The notes below the pieces were generated by a model, which ran no database searches, was not told the DNA's origin, and saw only the letters and a program-made list of their open reading frames with translations. From the NCBI GenBank assembly GCA_018266895.1, contig JAFDZQ010000058.1:1-42846 (forward strand): a stretch of 42,846 nt of DNA. Direction: 5' to 3'. The position numbers and the translations under genes were made by a program. Within the stretch, counting starts at the first letter, position 1, and each line of letters starts with the position of its first letter. This DNA is from Bacteroidota bacterium. Lineage in GTDB: Bacteria > Bacteroidota > Ignavibacteria > Tepidaquicellales > Tepidaquicellaceae. This document shows, piece by piece, positions 25,716-36,371 of this stretch.

Positions 25716-27281
25716 TCAGAGATTCTTTAATATTTCTTTTATCTCGGATATCTGATTAAAAAGGTTGCTGTCTTTTTTTAGAAGAGCGGAGATTGTATTA
25801 TATGAATACAATACTGTTGCATGATCTTTTCCTCCGAAATTAAGACCAATTGATTCAAGTGTAAGAGTTGTGAGATCTTTGGCAAGATACATGGCAATCT
25901 GTCTTGCCTGTGCAATCTCTTTAGTTCTTTTTCTGGAAAGTATCTGATTCTCGGAAATTTTATAGTAACCGGCGACAGTATAGATAATATTTTCTATTGA
26001 AATGTTTTTTGCTCTTCTGACGCTTCCAATAACTCTTCCTATTACATTTTCAGCAATCTCAAGATTGATTTCGCCTTTATATCTTAATACACTATCGGCA
26101 ATAATACCCACTATGCAGCCTTCGATCGTTCTGATGCTGTCTTTTATGTTTGTAGCAATGAAATGGACTACTTCTTCAGGAACATCCACGTTTGATTCAT
26201 CAAACTTATTCTGAATTATGGCTACTCTCATTTCCCAGTTCGGAGGCTGAATATCTGTTGTTATTCCCCACTGGAATCTTGAAATAAGTCTTTCCTCAAT
26301 TCCCTTGATCTGACTTACCGGTTTGTCACTTGAAAAAATTATGTGTTTTTTCTGGTTGTACAGTGTATTGAAAATCTGATACATAAAGTCCTGTGTTTTT
26401 TCTTTTCCGCTTAAATACTGAATATCATCTAAAATCAGTACGTCTAGAGATTTGTAAAATGAGTCAAGTTTTTTCGTACCGTATTTATTCGAAGAAAAAT
26501 CAATTCTGCTCTGAGCAATATTATTTGTAAACTGCGTAGTGAAATCCGGAGCTGTGGTATAGTAAACTTTTTTACCGGGAAATTTTTTCAGTATCTCGTT
26601 GCCTATTGCCTGAATCAGATGTGTTTTTCCAAGCCCGACACCGCCGTAAATAAAGAAAGGGTTATAAGTTTTACCGGGATTATTTGTAATTGCATAAGCA
26701 GCGGCAATAGCAAGCTCATTGCTGTCGCCTTTTACAAAATTATCAAATACATGTTTCTGGTTCAGGTTGCAGTTAAACTCTTCTTCTCCCGCATCTTCCT
26801 TAATTGACACAGAAACCGGGTGACTGCTGTTTAGTAAAAAACCGTCCTGACTGCTGTTATCCTTATTTTTTTTCTTTTCTGCAGCAGGAATATCTTTTTC
26901 ATCTGAATTAAATTCATTATTCTTATCAAAAGAATCAAATAAACCCATCTGGGAAATTTCATAATTGAGTTTTCCTTCGGGTCCGAGTAATGTATCTACT
27001 ATTTTTGAAATTGAAGAATTGTAACGGCTTTCAATCAGACTGTAGTAATCCTCACTCGGCACTTTTATGGTGAGAATATTATTTTCAAAGTTCTTCGGGG
27101 AAATTACAGAAAACCAGGTATTAATTTCATTCGGCTTTAAGGTATCAGAAAGAAGTTCAATGAATTTTTGCCAGAGCACCTGAGCTTTTATTTCTGACTC
27201 CTGTTTGTTATTCTGAGTTTCAGTATTATCCGGTTGATGTGTTACATTTTCATCTAAAACAACTGTATAGTTTTTTGGCAC
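25716..27281 (-). CDS. dnaA: Chromosomal replication initiator DnaA
   Basis: DnaA binds origin boxes and melts DNA to start replication. The 521 residues comprise domain I (~33-100, L-W-Q-K-F-I-E-L-L), a low-complexity linker (~120-165), the AAA+ core with F-I-Y-G-G-V-G-L-G-K-T-H (Walker A) and L-I-L-D-D-I-Q (Walker B), and domain IV with G-G-K-D486-H-A-T-V-L-Y492. The start is GTG 27281; no ATG fits before domain I. In the box-reading loop the usual D-H-T-T-V-x-H is D-H-A-T-V-L-Y: A488 replaces the first Thr, and Y492 the His. It is flanked by repeats of TTATTAACA on both sides and diverges from alr. Confidence 0.96.
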   Translation of the reverse strand: MPKNYTVVLDENVTHQPDNTETQNNKQESEIKAQVLWQKFIELLSDTLKPNEINTWFSVISPKNFENNILTIKVPSEDYYSLIESRYNSSISKIVDTLLGPEGKLNYEISQMGLFDSFDKNNEFNSDEKDIPAAEKKKNKDNSSQDGFLLNSSHPVSVSIKEDAGEEEFNCNLNQKHVFDNFVKGDSNELAIAAAYAITNNPGKTYNPFFIYGGVGLGKTHLIQAIGNEILKKFPGKKVYYTTAPDFTTQFTNNIAQSRIDFSSNKYGTKKLDSFYKSLDVLILDDIQYLSGKEKTQDFMYQIFNTLYNQKKHIIFSSDKPVSQIKGIEERLISRFQWGITTDIQPPNWEMRVAIIQNKFDESNVDVPEEVVHFIATNIKDSIRTIEGCIVGIIADSVLRYKGEINLEIAENVIGRVIGSVRRAKNISIENIIYTVAGYYKISENQILSRKRTKEIAQARQIAMYLAKDLTTLTLESIGLNFGGKDHATVLYSYNTISALLKKDSNLFNQISEIKEILKNL

Positions 27282-27701
27282 GCTAAGAGATTTAAAAAAT
27301 TATTAACAAATGAAAGTTAGTTAATATTTTACTTTATATTCATCCTTTAAAAAAATAAAAAAATATTAAGAAATTAAGAATCTTTTCACAATACCGGGGC
27401 AAAGTAAGTGTTTTGTTTTATTGATAGTTACAGAGTTGCCGGACAGTTATTAACAAAAGCTGTTAATAATTATGATTCCTTAACAATAAAAAGAGAACGG
27501 ATTTAAATTGAAATAAAAGTTATTAACAAGTACTTAACAGAAAATTCAGTAAAAATTTTGCTTAATAATATTACTTATAATGTTTCATATAGTCAAGTTT
27601 GATTTTAAAAATTTTCACTGAAATCAGACATGAACAATAAATTATTTCCAATAGAAAAATTAATAAATTCTTTTTGGTAAAAAGATTTTTTAATTTTAAA
27701 A
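27282..27701. other. Candidate replication origin (oriC) between dnaA and alr
   Basis: This 420-base, very AT-rich spacer separates divergent dnaA and alr. TTATTAACA occurs exactly at 27300-27308, 27447-27455 and 27520-27528, and its reverse complement at 27461-27469. The 27447/27461 pair forms a head-to-head palindrome with a 5-base centre. Looser matches ending in TTAACA lie near 27478-27486 and 27531-27538. A-rich runs at ~27340-27380 and 27600-27700 could serve as unwinding DNA. All genes to the right run away from it for 11 kb. No ORF is credible here. Confidence 0.6.
27447..27469. promoter_or_regulatory. Head-to-head pair of putative DnaA boxes
   Basis: TTATTAACA, then AAAGC, then TGTTAATAA gives a perfect 9-base inverted repeat made of the same nonamer that recurs on both sides of dnaA. 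It differs from the canonical TTATCCACA at positions 5 and 6. Confidence 0.5.
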
Positions 27702-28865
27702 ATGAATTTCAGTTCAGACGAAAAAAGAATAAACGACACATTTGCGGAAATAAATTTAGGCGAATTAAAGAAGAACTATAATATAATAAAAAAGCGTGCC
27801 GGTAAAAGAAATAAAAACGGGGTAAAAATCTGTTCGATTGTAAAAGCAAATGCATACGGTCACGGAATGAATGAAATTGCAAAAGCTCTTGCCGGATACG
27901 GCACCGAATATCTCGGGACAGCTGATTATTCCGAATCCATGATTCTCCGGAAATATTTAAATAATTTTTCCCTGAACATTCCGATACTTTGTCTGGGACT
28001 GCTGACCGAAAACAGAAAATTTTTTAATGACATTGCCGAAGGAAACATAGATGTTACAATTGCCGATTATAAAATCGCATTATACCTTAATAATTTTGCA
28101 AAGAGCAGAAACAAAAAGATAAACATACAGCTGCAGATAGATTCGGGAATCAACAGGATCGGGTTTGGTTTTAAAGACGGATATGAAGCCATAAAAAAAT
28201 TAACCGGACTGGAAAATCTGAAAATCAAAGGTATCTATTCTCATTATGCAACAAGCGAAAAACCCCGTAATTCCTATGCTTTAAGGCAGCTTAACGATTT
28301 TAAAAGTTTTGTAAGAGAAGTGGAGAATAACCTGGTAAAGATAGAATTAAAGCACATAAGCAATTCCGGCGGAATACTGAACTACAATGATCCGTTTTTT
28401 AATATGGCAAGACCGGGAATTTCTCTTTACGGATATTATCCGGACAGAAAAAAATCAACAGAAGATATAGGATTAACTCCCGTGATGACTTTTAAATCAA
28501 AAGTCAGTTTCATTAAAGATCTGGATAAGAATCAGAGCATATCATACGGAAGGAAATATTTCACAAAGAGAAGAACTAAAATAGCTTCGATTCCGGCAGG
28601 TTACGGGGATGGTTATCCGAGGCTGCTGACCAACAAATCAAAGGTGCAGATTAACGGAAAGTTTTATAATACTGTCGGAACTGTTTGCATGGACTGGATT
28701 ATGGCAGATATTGGAAACAACTCAGGCGTAAATATAAACGATGAAGTAATCTTATTCGGCAAAGATTATCCCGCTGACCGGCTTTCAGATATTACAGGGA
28801 CAATACCTTATGAAATCACATGCAATATATCTTCAAGAGTGCAGAGAGTATATGTAAGCCGTTAA
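27702..28865 (+). CDS. alr: Alanine racemase
   Basis: This PLP enzyme interconverts L- and D-alanine for peptidoglycan. The 387 residues carry the PLP lysine motif S-I-V-K48-A-N-A-Y-G-H-G, the barrel segment Q-L-Q-I-D-S-G-I-N-R-I-G-F, the catalytic tyrosine region I-S-Y-G-R-K-Y-F-T, and A-G-Y-G-D-G-Y-P-R with G-T-V-C-M-D-W-I in the C-terminal domain. The length is usual. It is the first gene to the right of the putative origin and is followed after 16 bases by the acidic protein gene, probably in one operon. Confidence 0.95.
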   Translation: MNFSSDEKRINDTFAEINLGELKKNYNIIKKRAGKRNKNGVKICSIVKANAYGHGMNEIAKALAGYGTEYLGTADYSESMILRKYLNNFSLNIPILCLGLLTENRKFFNDIAEGNIDVTIADYKIALYLNNFAKSRNKKINIQLQIDSGINRIGFGFKDGYEAIKKLTGLENLKIKGIYSHYATSEKPRNSYALRQLNDFKSFVREVENNLVKIELKHISNSGGILNYNDPFFNMARPGISLYGYYPDRKKSTEDIGLTPVMTFKSKVSFIKDLDKNQSISYGRKYFTKRRTKIASIPAGYGDGYPRLLTNKSKVQINGKFYNTVGTVCMDWIMADIGNNSGVNINDEVILFGKDYPADRLSDITGTIPYEITCNISSRVQRVYVSR

Positions 28866-28881
28866 AGAAAATCATAAGAAA

Positions 28882-30801
28882 ATGAACGAGTTCAAAAAAA
28901 CCGAATATCTGAAATTCCTTTTTCTCAGGGCAATATCTGATTTAAACGGATATGAACTCAGAAATTCTCAAAAAGAACTTATCAACAATTTATTCGGAAG
29001 ATTATCAACTTCGGAAAACCTTCTAAAAGACCTTTTTATCCTTTCTCAGATCAAAGATCTTCATAATATAGGCAAATATCTCATTTTTATTGTTAAAAAA
29101 ATCGAAGACGAAGTAATAAATTTTGATAATTTTACACAAAATCTGAAGTCTGACAGCGAATATATTGAAACAGAACTCCTTAACTACTTTTCAAACCCAA
29201 AAATAAAAACCGTTGTCTCAAATAAAGATGAGATATATGAAGAAATTTCCGTTACTGATACGGCGGAAATCCATAAAAACGCAGAAGATGATGAATTTGA
29301 TGATAAAAACGAATTTAATTTCGATTCTGAAACAGGAAGCGAAACCGAAGATGAAGAGGAAATTTCACAATTCAAAAAAAATTATCTTGAGCTGATACAA
29401 ACAGGTGAATCGGACGAAGAAATAGTATATGAACTTCCGAAGAATTCAGATTCACAGAGTAATTCTGAATTTAAAGCTGATGAAGAAACATTATCGGAAG
29501 ATAAAACGGAAATTCATGATGAAAAGACCGAAGGGGAAAGCAGCGGTGATAATATAAAAACAGAAGAAAGCGCATTTGAACTTCCAGTAGAAACAAACAT
29601 AAAAACAGAATTCAAAGAGGAAGTTTCACAGTTAAATTATCAAAATGACACTGCATCAGTACAGCCGGATGAAATGGAGGGAACATTCAGAATCAAGAAG
29701 ATCATCAGATCCTCCGGAACCGGATCAGACAGCAAAGATATCAGAGAGAATATTGGCGGATCTCAGGATGATATTATTCATACAGAACCTGTAATTACGG
29801 AGAATGAAAACAGGATAGCATTAAGCAAAGACATACAGGATGAACTGAATTTATTCGATGAAGAAGCTGAGCCTGAAATATCGGAGGAAGAATTTCCTGA
29901 AAATGATTTAGCTGCAGAGGAGCAGGCAAATACAGAATTCATAAGTTTCGAACATGAAATAAAGAAGAAGAATGATGAGCTGGACAAGGAATTTGATATA
30001 ATGATCTATCTTGTCACAGCGAAACCCGGTGATGAAGAAGAGAGAAATTCGATTATAAAAAATATAATTGATTCATCTGTTTATCTTGAAAACATTTCAA
30101 GAGAGATGTCTCTGGAGATTATTTCAAACATATATCAGACAATAACGCTGTCATTTGAAAAAATTTCGGACGGAAAATATGACATATCCGAAAGCACGCT
30201 TAATCTTTTCAAAAAAGGACTGCTGCTTGTCGTCAGTCTGATAAGAGGAGATGATTACTTCGGATATAAAGACATACTTAAATCGATAGAAAACATCAGG
30301 AATTCGCTGATTGAAGAGAAAGTGAAGACGGAATTATACAGAAAAAAACAGAGAGAAAAGCAGGAAATAGAAAATCAGATCAACAAAAGATTCCCGGATG
30401 ATTCACAGAAGGAAAAGATTTTAATGATCAGAAATTTAATTTCAGAAACCGAGGAAAACCTGAATTCACTTGAAAAAATATCGGGAGAATACCGTATCTA
30501 TGAAGCTCTGAGAAGTCTGACAGGCAACCTTAACAATCTCAAAGACATGGTCAAACTGTCAAAAGAACTTGACATGAAAAAGATGGTACAGATATCGGAA
30601 GCAAGTTATATCTTCATAAAGTTTCTTCAGAATTACAGAATCGATCCGCTTACTGACGATATAAGAGATATATTCAGATACATAGTTTACAATATGAAAT
30701 CCTCCGTAATCAACAGACATGTCGATGATTTTGAAGTTTTCATTTCATATCTGAATGATCCGGTAAAAATATTTTCAAAAACAGGAAAGAAAAAACCTTA
30801 A
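28882..30801 (+). CDS. Large acidic protein of unknown function
   Basis: This 639-residue protein has no signal peptide or TM. Residues ~1-105 are helical (E-L-R-N-S-Q-K-E-L-I-N-N-L-F). Residues ~110-350 are extremely rich in Glu, Asp, Ser and Asn and probably disordered. Residues ~355-639 are again helical, with a charged coiled-coil-like stretch near 480-510. The segment F-E-K-I-S-D-G-K-Y-D-I-S-E-S-T-L-N-L-F is loosely like the second half of an Hpt/CheA P1 domain, but no phosphorylatable His motif is visible, so that link is weak. It lies between alr and manC with short gaps (16 and 9 bases), which suggests an operon. I do not recognise it. Confidence 0.6.
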   Translation: MNEFKKTEYLKFLFLRAISDLNGYELRNSQKELINNLFGRLSTSENLLKDLFILSQIKDLHNIGKYLIFIVKKIEDEVINFDNFTQNLKSDSEYIETELLNYFSNPKIKTVVSNKDEIYEEISVTDTAEIHKNAEDDEFDDKNEFNFDSETGSETEDEEEISQFKKNYLELIQTGESDEEIVYELPKNSDSQSNSEFKADEETLSEDKTEIHDEKTEGESSGDNIKTEESAFELPVETNIKTEFKEEVSQLNYQNDTASVQPDEMEGTFRIKKIIRSSGTGSDSKDIRENIGGSQDDIIHTEPVITENENRIALSKDIQDELNLFDEEAEPEISEEEFPENDLAAEEQANTEFISFEHEIKKKNDELDKEFDIMIYLVTAKPGDEEERNSIIKNIIDSSVYLENISREMSLEIISNIYQTITLSFEKISDGKYDISESTLNLFKKGLLLVVSLIRGDDYFGYKDILKSIENIRNSLIEEKVKTELYRKKQREKQEIENQINKRFPDDSQKEKILMIRNLISETEENLNSLEKISGEYRIYEALRSLTGNLNNLKDMVKLSKELDMKKMVQISEASYIFIKFLQNYRIDPLTDDIRDIFRYIVYNMKSSVINRHVDDFEVFISYLNDPVKIFSKTGKKKP

Positions 30802-30810
30802 CAACATAAT

Positions 30811-31917
30811 ATGAATAATTATGCAGTAATAATGGCAGGAGGAGTAGGAGCAAGATTCTGGCCAAAAGGAACAACCAAACTTCCCAAGCAATTTATCAAA
30901 ATAACCGATGATAACCACACATTGCTTCAGCAGGCATACAGGAGATTAGAAGGGGTATTTCATGAAACAAAAATATTTGTGGTAACAAACGTTATATACA
31001 AAAGCGAAGTACGAAAACAGCTTCCGAACATTCCGGAAGAAAATATCATCTGCGAGCCGATCGGCAGAAACACAGCGCCCTGCATAGGACTTGCATGTCT
31101 GTTCATTAATCAGTTCAAATCGGAAGCTAATGTCCTGGTCGTAGCAGCAGACCATCTTATCGGAGATGTAAATGAATTTCACAGAGTAATAAAGTGCGGT
31201 TTGAAATTCGTCGGTGACAACGGCGGAATAGTTACTCTCGGCATTCATCCGACAAAGCCGGAAACGGGTTTCGGATACATACAGTATGATGCGGACAAAG
31301 TAACCGAAACAGAGATAGAGACAAAAGGCGGAAGCACATTTGAAAAAATTTACAAAGTAAAAACTTTTGCGGAGAAGCCGAATTCTGATATGGCTAAAAC
31401 GTTTCTCGAGAGCGGAGATTTTTTGTGGAACAGCGGCATGTTTATTTTCAGAACCGATACAATGATGGAAGAAATAAAAAATTTCATGCCTGAGCTTTAC
31501 GATGCCCTTGAAAGATTAAGCAAAAGTCTTCTTTCAAACGATTTCATGAAAGTGCTCGAATATGAGTATTCAAAACTCAAAAGCATATCAATTGATTACG
31601 GCGTAATGGAAAAAGCCAGGGATGTGTATATAATCAGAAGCCATTTCGGATGGAATGATGTCGGGGCATGGGATGAAGTATATAATATCAAGGATAAAGA
31701 CAGCAACGGAAATGTCAATCAGGGAAGGACGGTTACTATCAATACAAAAAACTGTCTGATTATCAATGATCAGAAAATGGTTGCAACAATCGGTGTGGAG
31801 GACCTTCTGATAATAAACACTGACACCGGTCTTCTGATTTGCAAAAGAGGTGAAGCCCAGACCGTTAAGGAAGTTGTGGATTATTTAAGGAGAAAGGGTA
31901 TGGAACAGTATTTATAA
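30811..31917 (+). CDS. manC: Mannose-1-phosphate guanylyltransferase
   Basis: The enzyme makes GDP-mannose from mannose-1-phosphate and GTP for surface glycans. The 368 residues start with V-I-M-A-G-G-V-G-A-R-F-W-P-K-G...K-L-P-K-Q-F, the nucleotidyltransferase signature. Further motifs are A-A-D-H-L-I, E-T-G-F-G-Y-I-Q, F-A-E-K-P-N and F-L-W-N-S-G-M-F-I-F. The length is that of the single-domain enzyme; the C-terminal phosphomannose isomerase domain of bifunctional AlgA/ManC forms is absent. It lies 9 bases after the acidic protein gene and 38 bases before mce. Confidence 0.93.
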   Translation: MNNYAVIMAGGVGARFWPKGTTKLPKQFIKITDDNHTLLQQAYRRLEGVFHETKIFVVTNVIYKSEVRKQLPNIPEENIICEPIGRNTAPCIGLACLFINQFKSEANVLVVAADHLIGDVNEFHRVIKCGLKFVGDNGGIVTLGIHPTKPETGFGYIQYDADKVTETEIETKGGSTFEKIYKVKTFAEKPNSDMAKTFLESGDFLWNSGMFIFRTDTMMEEIKNFMPELYDALERLSKSLLSNDFMKVLEYEYSKLKSISIDYGVMEKARDVYIIRSHFGWNDVGAWDEVYNIKDKDSNGNVNQGRTVTINTKNCLIINDQKMVATIGVEDLLIINTDTGLLICKRGEAQTVKEVVDYLRRKGMEQYL

Positions 31918-31955
31918 ATGAGGATTAATTTAATTGTAAAATTTAAAACAAGACC

Positions 31956-32351
31956 ATGAATTTAGCGCACATAGGAATTGCAGTGAAATCGCTTGATGCT
32001 TCGGCTGCAGTATTTGAAAAAATTTTTGATACAAAAGCATCTGAAAAGGAATTTGTAGAAGAACAGAAAGTGAATGTAAGAAAGATACATCTTGATAACT
32101 GCGACATAGAATTGCTTGAAGGCACTGATCCCGAATCGCCAATCTCAAAATTCATAGAAAAAAAGGGCGAAGGGATTCATCATGTATCATTCGGTGTAAA
32201 TGATATTCAGGGTTCTCTTGACAGAATAAAAAACTACGGAATAAAACTTATAAACGAAACTCCCGGAACTGGAGCTGACGATATGCTGGTAGCATTTCTT
32301 CATCCGAAGTCAACCGGAGGAGTGCTGATGGAATTCACGGAGCATAAATAA
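31956..32351 (+). CDS. mce: Methylmalonyl-CoA epimerase
   Basis: This 131-residue glyoxalase/VOC-fold enzyme interconverts (R)- and (S)-methylmalonyl-CoA in propionate metabolism. The family start L-A-H5-I-G-I-A-V is followed by D-I-E-L-L-E-G-T, G-E-G-I-H-H-V-S-F-G-V and the C-terminal L-M-E-F-T-E. The metal ligands (His5, His in H-H-V-S-F, Glu in M-E-F) are in place. Methylmalonyl-CoA mutase is not in the window. It stands between manC and uvrC on the same strand. Confidence 0.92.
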   Translation: MNLAHIGIAVKSLDASAAVFEKIFDTKASEKEFVEEQKVNVRKIHLDNCDIELLEGTDPESPISKFIEKKGEGIHHVSFGVNDIQGSLDRIKNYGIKLINETPGTGADDMLVAFLHPKSTGGVLMEFTEHK

Positions 32352-32426
32352 AATTACTTAAGTTAAATTTTCCGGAGAATTTTCCCGGTTTAAATTTCGT
32401 ACCTGTTTTTCCCTTATTCATTTATT

Positions 32427-34364
32427 ATGCAGTCAGAAAATTTAAATATAGAAGTAAATTCCGATAATAAACTTTCTGCAACATTACAGGAAAAGCTGCA
32501 AAACCTTCCATTAACTCCCGGAGTTTATCAGTTCAAAGACATCAGCGGAAAAATTCTTTACGTCGGCAAGGCAAAGATACTTCGCAACAGAGTCAGACAG
32601 TATTTTCAGTCTAAACCTCAGACAGGAATTTTAAATGTAATGATCTCTAAAATCGCCGATCTGGAAATGATATCCACAGACAACGAAGTAGAAGCGCTTA
32701 TCCTTGAACAGAATCTGATAAAAAGCCTTAAGCCAAGATATAACATAAATCTTAAGGATGACAAATCTTATCCTTACATTGTAATTACAAATGAACCGTT
32801 TCCGAGGGTATTTCCAACAAGGACAAAGCGTTCTGACGGTTCAAGATATTTCGGACCATATACTGACGTGAAGAATATGCGGTTTGCACTTAAAACGGTC
32901 AGGGATATTTTTATGATAAGGTCATGCAGTCTGAATCTGACAGAAGAAACAATCGCTCAGGATAAATTCAAACTTTGTCTGGATTATCATATACATAAAT
33001 GCGAAGGACCCTGTGTCGGTTATCTCAGCAGGAAGAATTACAATGAAACCATAGATCAAGTGGCAAAGCTTCTGAACGGGAAGACAAAAACACTCATAAA
33101 AGAAATGACAGACAGGATGAATCTGCATTCAGAGAAAATGGAATTTGAAAAAGCGGCTCAGCTTCGAGACAAGATAGAAGCCGTAGAAGTTTATTCATCG
33201 AGGCAGAAAATGGCAGATGATGAGATTGTCGACCGTGATGTATTTGCATTTGATAAAACTGACAATGACTGCTGCGGAATGATACTGAAGATCAGGGACG
33301 GCAAGGTAACGGGCAAGATTCATTATTTTCTGAACAACACTGCCGGAAAGACAGATTCTGAAATTCTTGAACATCTCATCACAGGGCATTACGGAAATGC
33401 GGATTTTATTCCTGATGAAATATTTCTTATAAATGAAATTGAGAATGAGGATGCCGTAAAGCTGTGGCTTGAAAATAAAAAGCAGGGGAAAATAGAATTT
33501 TCAGTTCCGAAAATCGGAGACAAATATAAAATTGTTTTTATGGTGAAAAAGAATGCAAGACTTTTGCTTGATGAACTCATACTTACCAGGCTGAAAAGAG
33601 AATTCATTCCGCCTTCGCTTGAAATGCTGAAGAGGGATCTTCATCTGAAAAGTCTTCCGAAAAGAATTGAATGTTTTGACATATCGCATATTCAGGGAAC
33701 AGATACAGTAGCATCAATGGTGGTATTTACAGACGGCAAACCGAAGAAATCCGATTACAGGAAATTCAGGATAAACTCACTCCCGGATGAGACCGGCAAG
33801 CCGGATGATTTTCTTTCAATGAGAGAAGTGATTTACAGAAGGTTCAGGAAATTAATAAGTCCGGATCTCAGGCAAAAAGGAGAAAACTTCATCAGTGAAA
33901 ACCAGGACGGAGAAGATCCGAGTTTTTCATCAAAGCCTGATCTGCTGATTATTGACGGAGGAAAAGGACAGCTTTCATCGGCAGTAAAAGTTCTGGACGA
34001 TCTGCAGATAAAGGATCAGAGTATAATCGGTCTGGCGAAAAGACTTGAGGAAGTTTATTTTCCCGGCGAATCCGATCCGCAAAATATTCCCAAAACATCC
34101 GCAGGATTAAAACTCCTGCAGCGAATAAGGGACGAAGCACACAGATTTGCAATAACCTATCACAGGAGTCTGCGGGACAAAAGGACATTTGCAACGGAGC
34201 TTACGGAAGTAGAAGGAATAGGCGGGAAGACTGCGCAGAAACTCCTTACTGAATTCGGATCGGTAGAAAACATTAAAGAAGTGCTGAAGAATAATTTCGG
34301 AATAATCGAGAAGTCTGCAGGAAAGAAAACAGCTTTAAAACTTAAGGAGTGGTTTGAGATATAG
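32427..34364 (+). CDS. uvrC: Excinuclease ABC subunit C
   Basis: UvrC makes both incisions in nucleotide excision repair. The 645 residues show the GIY-YIG nuclease (L-T-P-G-V-Y-Q-F-K then I-L-Y-V-G-K-A), a Cys cluster with C-L-D-Y-H-I-H-K-C-E-G-P-C that in this family can hold an Fe-S cluster, the UvrB-binding UVR motif (F-E-K-A-A-Q-L-R-D-K-I-E-A-V), the RNase H-like nuclease (E-C-F-D-I-S-H-I-Q-G and L-L-I-I-D-G-G-K-G-Q-L) and the C-terminal helix-hairpin-helix (V-E-G-I-G-G-K-T-A-Q-K-L-L). It is complete and a little longer than the E. coli protein. Confidence 0.96.
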   Translation: MQSENLNIEVNSDNKLSATLQEKLQNLPLTPGVYQFKDISGKILYVGKAKILRNRVRQYFQSKPQTGILNVMISKIADLEMISTDNEVEALILEQNLIKSLKPRYNINLKDDKSYPYIVITNEPFPRVFPTRTKRSDGSRYFGPYTDVKNMRFALKTVRDIFMIRSCSLNLTEETIAQDKFKLCLDYHIHKCEGPCVGYLSRKNYNETIDQVAKLLNGKTKTLIKEMTDRMNLHSEKMEFEKAAQLRDKIEAVEVYSSRQKMADDEIVDRDVFAFDKTDNDCCGMILKIRDGKVTGKIHYFLNNTAGKTDSEILEHLITGHYGNADFIPDEIFLINEIENEDAVKLWLENKKQGKIEFSVPKIGDKYKIVFMVKKNARLLLDELILTRLKREFIPPSLEMLKRDLHLKSLPKRIECFDISHIQGTDTVASMVVFTDGKPKKSDYRKFRINSLPDETGKPDDFLSMREVIYRRFRKLISPDLRQKGENFISENQDGEDPSFSSKPDLLIIDGGKGQLSSAVKVLDDLQIKDQSIIGLAKRLEEVYFPGESDPQNIPKTSAGLKLLQRIRDEAHRFAITYHRSLRDKRTFATELTEVEGIGGKTAQKLLTEFGSVENIKEVLKNNFGIIEKSAGKKTALKLKEWFEI

Positions 34365-34386
34365 AAAATTCAGTTAACCTTCATTT

Positions 34387-34902
34387 ATGATTGAACGAAA
34401 CGCCGGCATTGTAACGCCCCGGACAATACTCAGGAAATACACTGATCAGGACAGAGAAGCATTTGCATTAATATTCACGGATAAAGAAGTTATTTTTTAC
34501 ATGGGCGGCGAACATTGCAGCACAATGGAAGATGCTTACAGATTATTTGACAAGTGCTTCGAAATTTATTCAGGAAAATTTCCGGAAAGAGATTTTTAGA
34601 TATGGGCGGTTGAATTTGAAAATAAAGTTATTGGTCATGCAGAGCTTAAGCAGACAAATAACACAACAGACAAAGAGCTTGAAGCAGTGTATCTGCTTGA
34701 TAAAAAATATCAGGGAAAAGGATTTATGACAGAAATTTTAAAAGAGCTTAATGAACATGCAAAGAATTCGGGTAAAAAAATGATTGCAACGGTAAATCCT
34801 GAAAACGAAAAATCAGTAAGAGTTCTTGTAAAAACAGGAATTGAAAAAGAGGGATGGGTTACTGAAGGCGAGGATAAATATTATAAAATATGGTTAAAGT
34901 AA
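34387..34902 (+). pseudogene. GNAT N-acetyltransferase interrupted by an in-frame TAG
   Basis: One reading frame from ATG 34387 to TAA 34902 encodes a 171-residue RimJ/RimL-type acetyltransferase, but a TAG at 34597-34599 splits it. The N-terminal half has T-P-R-T-I-L-R-K-Y-T-D-Q-D and the C-terminal half I-W-A-V-E-F-E-N-K-V-I-G-H-A-E-L, then Y-Q-G-K-G-F-M-T-E-I (the acetyl-CoA loop) and V-N-P-E-N-E-K-S-V-R-V-L. The protein similarity runs straight across the stop, in the position where the family has a short D-F-x-W-A-V segment. A recent nonsense mutation or a base-calling error are the simplest readings; readthrough is possible but not supported. Confidence 0.8.
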
Positions 34903-34908
34903 AAAAAT

Positions 34909-36327
<1,419 letters not shown>

Positions 36328-36371
36328 TATTGTTTTCAAACACATATTTAAAAATTTAAATTTATACAACA

